Shown: positions 35,147 through 44,447 of the stretch, piece after piece
How the letters are laid out: each line of letters opens with the position of its first letter
Position numbering within the stretch: position 1 is the first letter of the stretch
NCBI RefSeq assembly: GCF_001510665.1
Contig: NZ_LMTI01000001.1
Coordinates: 516,252 to 580,251 of the forward strand
Direction: 5' to 3'
From: Bacillus sp. FJAT-27445
Lineage (GTDB): Bacteria > Bacillota > Bacilli > Bacillales > Cytobacillaceae
DNA length: 64,000 nucleotides
Made by a program: the position numbers and the translations under genes
The notes under the pieces: generated by a model
Told to the model about the DNA's origin: nothing
The model's input: only the letters and a program-made list of their open reading frames with translations
The model's database searches: none

Positions 35147-35521
35147 ACTAAAATCTGGTTCATTGGGATCTGGTTGAATGGTATAAAGGATTAAACAGTC
35201 ATGTCCTTCATCCTCTAGCCGCACTACTTCTTCTTCATTTTCATTCTCAGATGCCATTTTAATCTTTTCACAAACAAAATGTACTGTACAATCAAATTGA
35301 GCTAACGATACTGTTTCCTCGTCATCATGTTGTAATACGAGTGGACTGTTGCATATATTACAGTTCCCTATTTCATCATTACCAAAGCCAATTTTTACTT
35401 CTTGTATAAAACAACTTGAGCAATAATTATGTACGCTAGATCCAAAGTCTCTTAATTCGTCTGTTTTTATTATTTCAGACTCTGCAATAGCTGCACCACA
35501 TTTTTTACACTTACTTTTCAA
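35144..35521 (-). CDS. Small zinc-ribbon protein of unknown function
   Basis: A 125-aa protein with three CxxC pairs: CKKC (5-8), CSSC and CNIC, forming one or two zinc ribbons, followed by an acidic helical tail (ENENEEEVVRLEDEGHD). TTG 35521 has AAGGAGG seven bases upstream, so it is a real gene. No family was recognised. It lies on the opposite strand, converging with the SOS-controlled PP-loop gene, and shares the AT-rich composition of the island. A regulatory or adaptor role is possible but not shown. Confidence 0.65.
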   Translation of the reverse strand: MKSKCKKCGAAIAESEIIKTDELRDFGSSVHNYCSSCFIQEVKIGFGNDEIGNCNICNSPLVLQHDDEETVSLAQFDCTVHFVCEKIKMASENENEEEVVRLEDEGHDCLILYTIQPDPNEPDFS

Positions 35522-36351
35522 TTTATAACCTCCTTAAGTAATACCCTTTATATTATAGTTATTATGGTATGTTTTATCATTATTAATTTTTTCCAAGCGG
35601 AAGAATATGGCCATTGAATTGTACCACCCTTCCTATGTTCCTGGTCCACAACTCTACTACTATGAGAGTCACCACAGGAATACAAGTGCACACGTTACTT
35701 TGCACAAGATGCGTCTTCGTACCCTTACAAGCCAATTCAAACTTGCTCCTAAAGAATTTTTTAAAAGAGACTCTACCCGTGGTCGTAAAGGTTTTATCTA
35801 AATCTACAACTTTCTACCACTAACATGTACAAAACACATTCGAAAAATTAAAAAATCCTAGCGAATCTAAATTTCGCAAAGTAGCACTCAGTAGTAGTAA
35901 TCTATCCCATAAGACGACCTGTTAGTTACCAGCAACTTTTTGTATTAGTAAACTTAATTGTGACATTATAACCTAATCATTACCGCCATTTTAAAGGACC
36001 ACCTCTAACTTCCCAAGTGAGGTAACCATAAAGGGGCCACGACTTCAATTTCCATTGAGAAGAGATAGAGACCGAGTTTTGCAGGTCGAGTCGTCCAGAC
36101 TAGCCGTGGTGCTACTATTGTGACTGGGATCCATTCTTGGGGTGCCCTATGTAAAAGTGATTGACATAATAAATCTTGGCTAATGCGAAAATTTTCTTAA
36201 GACTTTATCTACACATACAGTATATGAATCAGTATGATAATTGCAAATTTTGTATAAAAAAGAGGATTTTTAATATATGATATAGTATTTATATAATTAC
36301 TGAATTAATTACAAATTATTAGAGTATTTCTTAAAATTGTGGGGTGTAACT
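35522..36351. other. Long intergenic region with composition unlike the island
   Basis: About 830 bases without a convincing gene. The middle (35600-36130) is richer in C and ACC/CCA-type triplets than the neighbouring island. One 64-codon frame at 35607 (MAIELYHPSYVPGPQ) has only a weak ribosome site and unlikely composition. The last 200 bases are AT-rich and should hold the promoter of the DUF262 gene. Confidence 0.5.
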
Positions 36352-38487
36352 GTGAAATTAAAGGAATTATTTGAAAAAAATGATGAAGGGAAGTTAATAC
36401 TCCCAGACTTCCAAAGAGATTTTGAATGGGCCAGAGAAAAACAAAAAAGCTTATTATCATCCTTTATTACCCACTTACCAATAGGTAGTCTTTTAATCTT
36501 AGAAGGGGAGAAAGGAGATTTTGCGGCAAAAAAACTATGTTTTCCCACTTCTCTTTCATTAGAAGAGAGGAAAGATGATTGCCTGTATTTATTAGATGGC
36601 CAACAAAGAATATCAAGTTTGAAAACAATATTCTCTGACTACTATTACAAAAATATTAACTGGTTGAGCACATGGGAAAAAATGTATTCAGATTTAAACA
36701 ACAGATGGTTTATTAGAGTGCAACCTAGAAAAAATGAAACAGATATTTTCGGTTTGGAAAAACTTTATTTTGAAGATTTTAAGAAACAATACTTGGAACC
36801 TTCGGAGGTATTAGATTTTATAGAGTTCAAGAAGATTTTTAAAACAAAAACAAATGAATGGTTTAATCCAGGTTATTCACCTAGGGACATCCAAGGCAAT
36901 TATATTAAGGGAAATAGGCTTAAAGTTCATATAGCGAAAAAAGCTGCTGAAGCGAGTTTAATTCCTCTTTATACCATTGGAAATAAAACAATTGAAGGTG
37001 AAAAACCACTTCATGAATATGTAATAGAGCAGATTGCAAATAATCGAATAGAGGAACTAAAAGCTGCTGTTAGTGATGGAGAATTGGAAGTTATAGATAT
37101 TTTAGAACCGGTAGATCCAATGATCTCTGACTATTTAGATAATGAAGAAAAAGTTAGAAATGTATGGTCGACACTCGGAGCTAAATGGAGTGAAAAAGTC
37201 ATTAAATATCTAAATGAATTAATAGAACAAAAAATACCTATAATCCAACTACCATCTGAAGAAATTAGTAGAGCTATTTCAATTTTCGAAAATATAAATG
37301 AAGGTGGAACAGATCTTAATACATTCGACTTAATCGTTGCAAAAGCTGCTAGAGCCGGGAATGTCGAAGAAGGTTCCCTGTCCCAAAGAATTATAAAGAA
37401 TCTAGGGACCGAAGTAAAACTTTCTAATGCATTGGTCAATAAAATAATTGGTGAAAAGCCCGTAGTGTTTATACCAGTAAATATGAAAACAATTGTTGAT
37501 AATAAGATTTCCAAGAGTTTTAAGGAAATGTATTTAAATTTGTTATCTATCTTTTCACATTTAGAATACGGTGAGTTTGATGAATTAAAAGTTGATTATA
37601 TAAAGAGGCAAAAGATATTAAATTTAAACTTTGATCAAATTAATTCAAATACCGAGGTTGTTTTAAAATCCTTAGCAAGAGCATTAGCTTTCTTAAACCT
37701 TCGTTTAGGCATAACTGATATTAACAAGCTATCTTATGAATTAATGATTTTACCTATCGCCTACCTACTTAGGAGTGACGATGTTTGGGAAAATGAAAAT
37801 AAATTAAATAAAATTGAATATTGGTATTGGGCATCCTTATTTGGAGGTGCATATAGAGAAGCACAAAACTCTCAATGTATAAAGGATATCAACCAATTAT
37901 ATTTGTGGATAATTAAAAATGAACCAAACAAGTTTGAATATTTATATGAAAAAGTCCTAAATGAGGATGGATATTCAAACAAGGAACTTTTATTACTAAA
38001 AGATGAGAATAATGATCTTCGTTCTTCCGTTACTCTTGGTATATTGCAATATATTTTAAGCAAGCAACCAAAAGATTTTTTAACTATTAATCAAACTGAA
38101 ATTAGATTAAATCCATGGCAAATATCTGAGGGAAAATCAATAACAGTAGATGGAAATTCTATTCTCTTAGAAGTTCACGATCATCACATTATACCTTTGG
38201 CTGATGCAACTACAATTGATGAATCCTCAAAAAAAATAAGAAGTAATAAAAAGCATATACTAAATAGTCCATTAAACAGAACCTTTATCTCGTCAATAGC
38301 AAATTTAAAAATTAGAGATAAATCACCAGATAAGTATTTAAAATTTGTAAATGATTCTGCCAAGTGGGGCCATTGTTTACCTGACCAACAAATTAATGAA
38401 CAAACGAGTTATGAGGAATTCCTAGAAAAACGATATATTGAGTTGAAAAAAGAAATAAAAAGGGAATTAGAAAGCCTAAAAGAATAA
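36352..38487 (+). CDS. GmrSD-like DUF262/HNH fused restriction enzyme
   Basis: A 711-aa protein. The N-terminal DUF262 (ParB-like NTPase) domain is clear: LILPDFQRDFEWAREKQKSLL with the conserved QR, then LLDGQQRISSL at about 79-89. Residues about 290-330 hold ISIFENINEGGTDLNTFDL, also typical of the family. Near residue 608 an HNH motif region begins (VHDHHIIPLADA), with SPLNRTFIS following, matching DUF1524-type HNH nucleases. This single-chain GmrSD layout is known for type IV enzymes that cut modified DNA. GTG 36352 was chosen, with GGGGTG before it. It stands alone in its own unit, next to the PP-loop island, an arrangement that raises the question of how it spares modified host DNA. Confidence 0.85.
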   Translation: MKLKELFEKNDEGKLILPDFQRDFEWAREKQKSLLSSFITHLPIGSLLILEGEKGDFAAKKLCFPTSLSLEERKDDCLYLLDGQQRISSLKTIFSDYYYKNINWLSTWEKMYSDLNNRWFIRVQPRKNETDIFGLEKLYFEDFKKQYLEPSEVLDFIEFKKIFKTKTNEWFNPGYSPRDIQGNYIKGNRLKVHIAKKAAEASLIPLYTIGNKTIEGEKPLHEYVIEQIANNRIEELKAAVSDGELEVIDILEPVDPMISDYLDNEEKVRNVWSTLGAKWSEKVIKYLNELIEQKIPIIQLPSEEISRAISIFENINEGGTDLNTFDLIVAKAARAGNVEEGSLSQRIIKNLGTEVKLSNALVNKIIGEKPVVFIPVNMKTIVDNKISKSFKEMYLNLLSIFSHLEYGEFDELKVDYIKRQKILNLNFDQINSNTEVVLKSLARALAFLNLRLGITDINKLSYELMILPIAYLLRSDDVWENENKLNKIEYWYWASLFGGAYREAQNSQCIKDINQLYLWIIKNEPNKFEYLYEKVLNEDGYSNKELLLLKDENNDLRSSVTLGILQYILSKQPKDFLTINQTEIRLNPWQISEGKSITVDGNSILLEVHDHHIIPLADATTIDESSKKIRSNKKHILNSPLNRTFISSIANLKIRDKSPDKYLKFVNDSAKWGHCLPDQQINEQTSYEEFLEKRYIELKKEIKRELESLKE

Positions 38488-38560
38488 ATTAAAATATATT
38501 TTTGCATAGAAAATGTTTCCCATACTTGAAGGCTAATTTCGTTGAGGAAGCCGATAGCCC

Positions 38561-39520
38561 GTGTACAATTATGGCATACTCGTTCTGAATTTCCATGCCT
38601 GGCTGAAAAATGATTTGAAGATAAAGGAAGGGAAAATCCAAAATTTCATTGAGAAAATTAAGCGGAAAGAAGCGATCCTTCCGACTTATGATGCAATATT
38701 GATTGATGTAGGCCATGATTTCCAAGCGGATTGGCTTAGCCTGGTCAGCTCCCTTCTTAATGAGCAGACGCAATCGCTGTTGCTAGTGGAAGACAGGGCG
38801 CAGGAAATTTACAAAAGGAAGCGCTCCTATGTCCAAGATACCGGCCTCAGTTTTCAGGGAAGATCGAAAATCCTATCTATTAACTACCGTAATACTGCGC
38901 AAATCGTCAAGTTTGCCTGGGACTTTTACCGAAAGCATTCGATGCTTAAGAACAAAGTTGTGAACCGTGAATTGGAAGGGGAAATCATCGCCCCGCAAAG
39001 CACAAAACGGAAAGGGCCTGAGGCGGGAATCATCCGTGCGACCAATTTTTATGAAGAGATGAAGCTTGTTGCCCGCCAGATGAAGAAGCTCCATGATGAA
39101 CGAAAGGTTCCGTACAATGAAATGCTTATCCTCTATCGGGTCAAGCGAACCTCGAAGTATCCTATTATTGATATGATTAAGCGGTCGCTGAAGGATGCCG
39201 GGCTGCCTTATTTCTGGATAACGGAAAACGAGCAGTCAAAGCGTTCTTTTGAAAAAGAAGACGGCTGCATTAAAATCAGCACAATCGATAGCAGTAAAGG
39301 CCTCGATTTCCGGGCCGTGTTCATCGTCAATACGGATTCCATGCCATTCCCGTTGGAGGAAGACCGAGAAAGGGAAGTGTCTCTGCTTTATATTGGCATG
39401 ACCAGGGCAAAGGAATTCTTGTGCCTTTCGTATTCCGGCACATCCGAGTTCACCCAATATCTGGATAGCATTTTAGTGGAGCGCACGAAACAAAAGAATG
39501 AGAAGGTTAACATAAAATAA
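38561..39520 (+). pseudogene. C-terminal remnant of a UvrD/Rep-like helicase
   Basis: A 319-codon frame encodes the C-terminal half of a superfamily 1 helicase. Motif III-VI material is present: ILSINYRNTAQIVKFAW, EMLILYRVKR, ISTIDSSKGLDFRAVFIVN and LLYIGMTRAKEFL. The N-terminal half with Walker A is absent, and a stop codon (38555-38557) precedes the GTG. Walker B reads ILIDVGHDF, where an acidic residue (DEGHD) is expected, so the catalytic Glu is lost. Base composition is that of the chromosome, not the AT-rich island. It is the most likely right border of the island. Confidence 0.8.
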
Positions 39521-39532
39521 TTATGTAAACTC

Positions 39533-39559
39533 TAGCCCGCATTCGCTGGGCTTTTTTTT
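39533..39559 (+). terminator. Terminator after the helicase remnant
   Basis: AGCCC and GGGCT arms flank GCATTCGCT, with eight Ts after. It lies 15 bases after the stop, in keeping with the intact ancestral gene's own end. Confidence 0.75.
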
Positions 39560-39758
39560 CAACGAAAAGCAGTTCAGAAGTAATGTTATCCGGACATTTT
39601 TTTATATTTGGCATGTTTGGCTTTTTCAAAAGGAATTAGAAGGTGTTTACGCCTCAAGTTTTTTTGAGATTATGTAGTTGATTAAATTCAAGGCTGCTTC
39701 TCTGCCAGGAAGCTGCCACAGCTTATTTTTCACAAAAAACCTCTTATCAATTTTCATC

Positions 39759-40550
39759 CTAACCATTCAATTCATAATACATCGCTGCTTCTTCCACACG
39801 CAGTTGATCGGTCAGCAGCCTGAATTTCATTTCCATGATTCCATAGAAATAGGCAATTGGGTTTTGGATGGCGTTCCTGATGCTTAGTTTGCGCGCCATT
39901 TCCATGAAGGCTTGTATTGCGTATTCTAGGACGGTTTCCTTTTCGTTTTCGTAGCAGTTGCGGTATGCTGCGATTTTTGTCATCCTCCAGTACTCTTCAA
40001 TTGTTTTCGCTTGTGGAAAGAAGGAACTTACGATCTCCACAAATTGCTGGGGAATGCTCTTGGAAACTGATCGATTGAATGGTTGGGATTCCGCTATACG
40101 TTCTTTTAATTCTTTATTTTTTTGTTTTAAAGGAATACCGGTTTCAGGCTGGTTCAAAATTCCGGCTTTGGGTGGTTCATTTTGTTGGAAACGATTAAAC
40201 GAGTACAGGTTGCTCGTCTGGGAGCCGTTTTTCCGCTCGGTCTCATATACGGTCATTACTCCGAGTGCGATCGCCTTTTGGATCATACGTTTGAATGTCG
40301 AGCGGGAAATCACGTTTCCCTTGTTATCCTCGTTGATTGCCTTGAGTACGGTTGCAATTTTTGCATTTGAGACGCCGGGTACTTTTGCGCAGAATCGGGC
40401 AAGCCTCTTAATGCCAGTGAGTTCACCTTTTGTGAAATTCTTCTTGTACAGCAAAATCCATTGCTCGAAATGGTTGTTAAATTCCTTTAAATCATTAAAA
40501 TTAGAATACTGGCTGAACTTTTCAATTTTACCGGTTTTAATATTCATCAT
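39759..40550 (-). CDS. Winged-helix protein, replication-initiator-like
   Basis: A 263-aa protein with a winged-helix region at about residues 55-130. GELTGIKRLARFCAKVPGVSNAKIATVLKAINEDN is followed by ISRSTFKRMIQKAIALGVMTVYETERKNGSQTSNLYSFNRF, a pattern of DNA-binding wHTH domains in plasmid and phage replication proteins. The C-terminal third is helical and charged. ATG 40550 was chosen because GAGGGTGG lies five bases upstream. Similar proteins are frequent, uncharacterised singletons in Bacillus. It is monocistronic; the function is not known. Confidence 0.65.
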   Translation of the reverse strand: MMNIKTGKIEKFSQYSNFNDLKEFNNHFEQWILLYKKNFTKGELTGIKRLARFCAKVPGVSNAKIATVLKAINEDNKGNVISRSTFKRMIQKAIALGVMTVYETERKNGSQTSNLYSFNRFQQNEPPKAGILNQPETGIPLKQKNKELKERIAESQPFNRSVSKSIPQQFVEIVSSFFPQAKTIEEYWRMTKIAAYRNCYENEKETVLEYAIQAFMEMARKLSIRNAIQNPIAYFYGIMEMKFRLLTDQLRVEEAAMYYELNG

Positions 40551-40724
40551 TTGAACCACCCTCTCACTCTTTATATATAGTTGAGGAGCCAAAAAGGACA
40601 GGGTAGGGAAGGGGATGTTGTGACAAGATGGTGAACATTAGTTGAAGGAGTGAATCGCGTTCTTAACTATTTTATCAAGTATCAAGCAAATATAATTCAG
40701 AGACGAAGAGAGGGGGGCACTAAC

Positions 40725-41090
40725 ATGGAAAAAGTATCAAATCAAGTTAAATTGGAATCATTAAAATCCTGCCAATCGACAATTGGTAAACTCGAAAATG
40801 CCTTGATTCAGATGACTCAGAAAGGTGCAAATACTACCTTAGTAATGAAACGGCTCAAAGCAATTTACATCGGCTTAGCCATGCTAGAATACATTTGGTA
40901 TCAAGAACCCCATCAATACACCCGGGAAGATTTAGCAGAAGCTCGCAAAGTTCTAACTGGTTTATTCCCATCTATTGAGAACGCTTATGCTAAGTCAAAG
41001 GCAGGCAGTCCTCAAAGAACGCTTTTAGAAAGAAGAATTAAAGCATTGGAACTTGCTGTTCAAGCGATTGACGAACTTTCCAATGAATAA
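40725..41090 (+). CDS. Unknown 121-aa helical protein
   Basis: Starts MEKVSNQVKLESLKSCQSTIGK, all predicted helix, with a repeated pattern of Leu and Lys heptads (TTLVMKRLKAIYIGLAMLEYIW; LLERRIKALELAVQAIDEL). GAGGGGGG lies nine bases before ATG; the frame is open 25 codons further upstream but without a start signal. I do not recognise the family. It diverges from the winged-helix gene and ends before the convergent terminator. Confidence 0.6.
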   Translation: MEKVSNQVKLESLKSCQSTIGKLENALIQMTQKGANTTLVMKRLKAIYIGLAMLEYIWYQEPHQYTREDLAEARKVLTGLFPSIENAYAKSKAGSPQRTLLERRIKALELAVQAIDELSNE

Positions 41091-41291
41091 CTTAATATCT
41101 AAAGGTTTAAGTGGTTGCACGACAACGGAAAATGGCTAATATAGAAACTATATCCGGAGAGGATGACGAATTAGACCCGTAATACAGCGATCGTGGCTTT
41201 GCTGTAGCATAATGAGCCGGATAGCGACAGAAATTGAAATTGAATAATGAAGAGGAAATATTAGGAATCCTCTAGAACTTAAGAAGAAAAA

Positions 41292-41331
41292 AAGCCTAAT
41301 TCCCCCGTATTTTTTGCGGGGAATTAGGCTT
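41292..41331. terminator. Bidirectional terminator
   Basis: AAGCCTAATTCCCC and GGGGAATTAGGCTT form a perfect 14-bp stem with a 12-base loop. It lies between the converging 121-aa gene and the SDR remnant. Confidence 0.85.
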
Positions 41332-41371
41332 ATTATGTTAAGCATCGTTACAAAAACTAGTCTATTCTTTA

Positions 41372-42133
41372 TTAGAATACATACCGCTCATTTGAAGCGC
41401 GTACTGTGATGTCACTGATCGAAACGCCCCATGGCTGGTTAATAGCGTATACGACATTTCTAGCTAAGTCTTCAGGTTCGATGAAGAAGAGTTTGATGCT
41501 TTCCTTATCGAATTCTTCTGCTGGAAGATCATTTTCCGCGAATTTACCGAGTTTTTCTAAGTATTCATTTCCATTATGTCCTGCCAAACCAAGTTGTGCT
41601 TCAGGGTTGACGACGGAATTTCCTAAGTTTGTTCCGGCTACGCCCGTTGGTTTAACGGTTGTCACTTTAATTTTACCCTGCGTTTCAACACGTAAAGAAT
41701 CGGAATGGACTTTGACTGCTGCTTTTGTAGCCGAATAAACCCCTGAACCATAGATTCCGTAATTTCCGTATATCGAAGAGATGTTGATGATTTGCCCTTG
41801 GCCTTGTTCAATCATTTGATCGTAAACGGCGCTGATTCCATATACGACACCCTTAAAATTAATGTCTATGGACTTATCCCATGCTTTATATGCCTTTTTA
41901 TGGTCCGAGAAGAATGAAAGTGGCATAATTCCTGCATTATTGACCAAAACATCGATGCGGCCAAATGTATGGATTGCGAACTTTGCCATGTTATCCATGT
42001 CTTCTTTTTTCGTGACATCGGTTACAACGTATTCAGCTGTTTGTCCTTTTGCTTTGATGCCTTCGACAACGGCTTGTAAACTTTCTTCGTTAATGTCAGC
42101 AGCAATGACTTTAGCCCCTAATTCAGCAGTCAT
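41372..42133 (-). pseudogene. SDR family oxidoreductase lacking its N-terminus
   Basis: A 253-aa frame with classical short-chain dehydrogenase features: VLVNNAGIMPLSF, ISSIYGNYGIYGSGVYSATKAAV with the catalytic Ser, Tyr and Lys (YSATK), and a C-terminal substrate lobe. The N-terminal Rossmann motif TGxxxGIG is missing; the frame starts with MTAELGAKVIAADINEE, which in intact family members follows roughly 20 residues later. The ATG is close to AGGAG but one base away, a poor site. Without the cofactor loop it should not bind NAD(P), so this looks like a 5'-truncated pseudogene. The substrate class is unknown. Confidence 0.7.
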
Positions 42134-42287
42134 GCTCCTAAGTTCCGAAAAATTGAATCAAGCACTTAAAAAGAAAGAATTCGATACAAACCCAACAGTT
42201 TGTTAATAAAGTTTGAGGGCAATGCAAAATTTAGTTTTATCGTTTATAATGATGAATGACCAATATAAAAATCCGCTAATTGGCGGT

Positions 42288-42357
42288 AGAGGTTTTAGCT
42301 ACCCTCTTTAAAAAACTAAGGAAACAGTACTGCTTTCTTTAGCCGTGCTGTTTTTTT
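42288..42357 (+). promoter_or_regulatory. preQ1-I riboswitch with terminator
   Basis: AGAGGTTTTAGCTACCCTCT (42288-42307) followed by an A-rich tail and ACTAAGG (to 42321) is the class I preQ1 aptamer: P1 stem, loop and the A-rich pseudoknot tail. A terminator stem follows: ACAGTACTGCT / AGCCGTGCTGT with seven Ts (42324-42357). Ligand binding should switch transcription off before queC. A TATAAT -10 lies at 42245-42250. Confidence 0.9.
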
Positions 42358-42375
42358 GTTGGAAGGAGAAAGAGA

Positions 42376-43038
42376 ATGTTAAAGAATGAAAAAGCGTTAG
42401 TTGTGTTTAGTGGGGGACAAGATAGTACGACCTGCCTTTTTTGGGCAATGGAACAATTTGCTGAGGTTACCGCTGTTACTTTTGATTACAATCAACGGCA
42501 TATAACAGAAATCGAATGTGCTAAAAATATTGCAGCAGAACTTGGCATTACCCATCATATTTTAGATATGAGCCTCTTGAACCAGCTTGCCCCGAATGCG
42601 TTGACCCGGGACGACATCGAAGTGAAGGATGGGGAAGGCGGCACCCTGCCTAACACCTTTGTGCCGGGCAGGAATTTGCTGTTCATGTCATTTGCCGGGG
42701 TACTGGCTAGCCAAATTGGGGCGAAGCACATCGTTACAGGGGTATGCGAAACGGATTTCAGCGGTTATCCCGACTGCCGTGATATTTTTGTTAAGTCACT
42801 TAACGTAACCCTAAATCTTTCAATGGATCAGAATTTTGTCATACATACTCCATTGATGTGGATAGATAAGGCTGAGGCCTGGAAACTCGCGGATGAGCTG
42901 GGAGCTTTCGAGTTTGTCCGTGAAAAGACGCTAACTTGTTATAACGGAATCATCGCGGACGGCTGCGGCGAATGCCCTGCCTGTAAGCTACGAAAAAAAG
43001 GCCTGGATGATTATCTGGCAGAACGGAATGGGCTGTAA
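42376..43038 (+). CDS. queC: 7-cyano-7-deazaguanine synthase QueC
   Basis: A 220-aa enzyme that turns 7-carboxy-7-deazaguanine, ammonia and ATP into preQ0, the precursor of queuosine. The PP-loop [10 protein letters not shown] (about 12-21) binds ATP. The C-terminal zinc motif [18 protein letters not shown] (about 196-213) has four Cys with one farther upstream. ATG has AAGGAG at a proper distance. The gene sits directly under a preQ1 riboswitch and is followed two bases later by queD, in one operon with queE, so the pathway is feedback-regulated. Confidence 0.97.
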   Translation: MLKNEKALVVFSGGQDSTTCLFWAMEQFAEVTAVTFDYNQRHITEIECAKNIAAELGITHHILDMSLLNQLAPNALTRDDIEVKDGEGGTLPNTFVPGRNLLFMSFAGVLASQIGAKHIVTGVCETDFSGYPDCRDIFVKSLNVTLNLSMDQNFVIHTPLMWIDKAEAWKLADELGAFEFVREKTLTCYNGIIADGCGECPACKLRKKGLDDYLAERNGL

Positions 43039-43040
43039 TC

Positions 43041-43523
43041 ATGTACGGATTCAGGATTGTAGATAAATTGCAAAAAATTGATGAAGATATTAGGCGTGAC
43101 CAATTAAAGTACCATTCAAAACGGGTCTTGGTCAGCAAGGAATTCACGTTTGATTCAGCTCATCATCTGCATGAGTATGAAGGTAAATGCAAAAACCTTC
43201 ACGGCCATACGTACAAAGTGATCTTTGGGATTAGTGGATTTGTTGATGACCGTGGATTGATGATTGACTTTGGCGATATAAAGGAAATTTGGAAATCCGA
43301 GATTGAAATATTTTTGGATCATCGATATTTGAATGAAACACTTCCTCCAATGAATACAACAGCTGAAAATATTGTTGTCTGGATTTATGAAAAAATGGCT
43401 GAGGCGTTGAAAAAGGGGAATCGCGCAAGCCAATACGATGGCGCGCGAGTTGAATTCGTTCGCCTCTATGAAACTCCCACCAGTTATGCAGAAGCAAGAA
43501 GGGAGTGGATGGAGGTTGAGTAG
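43041..43523 (+). CDS. queD: 6-carboxytetrahydropterin synthase QueD
   Basis: A 160-aa member of the 6-pyruvoyl-tetrahydropterin synthase family, converting 7,8-dihydroneopterin triphosphate to 6-carboxy-5,6,7,8-tetrahydropterin. Zinc-binding histidines lie in FDSAHHL and LHGHTYKV, and the catalytic cysteine in CKNLHGH. DHRYLN and ETPTSYAEA are also conserved. The protein is about 20 residues longer at the N-terminus than many QueD enzymes, with an extension MYGFRIVDKLQKIDEDIRR seen in Bacillus homologues. It starts two bases after queC and overlaps queE by eight bases, so the three genes are co-translated. Confidence 0.95.
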   Translation: MYGFRIVDKLQKIDEDIRRDQLKYHSKRVLVSKEFTFDSAHHLHEYEGKCKNLHGHTYKVIFGISGFVDDRGLMIDFGDIKEIWKSEIEIFLDHRYLNETLPPMNTTAENIVVWIYEKMAEALKKGNRASQYDGARVEFVRLYETPTSYAEARREWMEVE

Positions 43524-44244
43524 TAAGATTCCTGTTATGGAAATATTCGGGCCAACCATCCAGGGTGAAGGGATGGTTATGGGCCGCAAGAGTATGTTCG
43601 TCCGGACAGCAGGGTGTGATTACAAGTGTTCCTGGTGCGACTCAGCTTTTACATGGGACGGGTCTGAAAAAGAAAAAATCCGAATGATGGCACCAATGGA
43701 AGTCTTTCAAGAGCTTAAGGAACTTGGTGGAGATAACTTCAACCATGTTACGATTACGGGTGGAAACCCCGCTTTGATTGGCGAGGCAATGAAAGAGTTC
43801 ATTGAACTTCTTCATCAATTCAATATTGAAGTAGGATTAGAGACTCAGGGCAGCAAGTGGCAGGATTGGTTTTATCTTGTCAATGATTTAACGATTTCTC
43901 CTAAACCACCGAGCAGCGGAATGAAACCGGACCTTGAACTTTTAGATGATATCGTTCTTAAGTTAAGCAACTTCAAATCAAATTTTTCACTGAAAATTGT
44001 TGTATTTGATGATGTGGATTTTGAATATGCAAAGATGTTAAATAACCGTTATATGAAGGATAATATTCCATTTTTCCTTTCGGTAGGAAATAGCAATCCC
44101 GGTGAGGATGGGGATATTTCAAGTCGGTTACTTCATTCGCTGGACTGGTTGTGGGGTAAGGTGCTGGACGATCCTGAAATGAACAATGTTCGCCCTTTGC
44201 CACAACTTCATGCTTTAGTTTGGTCGAATAAGCGCGGTGTTTAA
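43516..44244 (+). CDS. queE: 7-carboxy-7-deazaguanine synthase QueE
   Basis: A 242-aa radical SAM enzyme that makes 7-carboxy-7-deazaguanine from the QueD product. EIFGPTIQGEGMVMGRK is typical of the family, and the cluster motif reads CDYKCSWC, the CxxxCxxC of QueE. TITGGNPALIG is the SAM GGNP element. The start is TTG 43516, with the ribosome site GGGAG ten bases upstream, overlapping the queD stop; family members begin just here. An ATG 78 bases upstream lies within queD and is unlikely. No queF lies nearby. Confidence 0.95.
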   Translation: MSSKIPVMEIFGPTIQGEGMVMGRKSMFVRTAGCDYKCSWCDSAFTWDGSEKEKIRMMAPMEVFQELKELGGDNFNHVTITGGNPALIGEAMKEFIELLHQFNIEVGLETQGSKWQDWFYLVNDLTISPKPPSSGMKPDLELLDDIVLKLSNFKSNFSLKIVVFDDVDFEYAKMLNNRYMKDNIPFFLSVGNSNPGEDGDISSRLLHSLDWLWGKVLDDPEMNNVRPLPQLHALVWSNKRGV

Positions 44245-44387
44245 GGGACCGCAGGACTAGAGATTTGGAAATCTATTATGGATAAGATAACAGTGGTCTA
44301 ATTGATGACTTATCTCCTATTGAGTAGTAAGCTATGTTCAACAGTAGGGGGCTTTTAGGAATAAAAGTACAGCCAATATTAAAAAAA

Positions 44388-44425
44388 ATCCTAATTTCTC
44401 GGTATTGTAAGCGAGAAATTAGGAT
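44388..44425 (-). terminator. Terminator of the minus-strand DUF2089 cluster
   Basis: ATCCTAATTTCTC and GAGAAATTAGGAT form a perfect 13-bp stem; on the minus strand it is followed by eight Ts. It lies 23 bases after the last gene. Confidence 0.9.
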
Positions 44426-44447
44426 AGTATCGGTTTATCTTTAAAAA

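Noticed and set aside
35607..35801. 64-aa frame MAIELYHPSYVPGPQ
   Set aside because: Weak ribosome site and unusual composition; no family. Mentioned with the gene-free region instead.
42376..44244. queCDE as part of a Dpd (7-deazaguanine in DNA) defence system next to the island
   Set aside because: The genes lie under a preQ1 riboswitch in normal queuosine order, and no DpdA-like transglycosylase or other dpd genes were seen.
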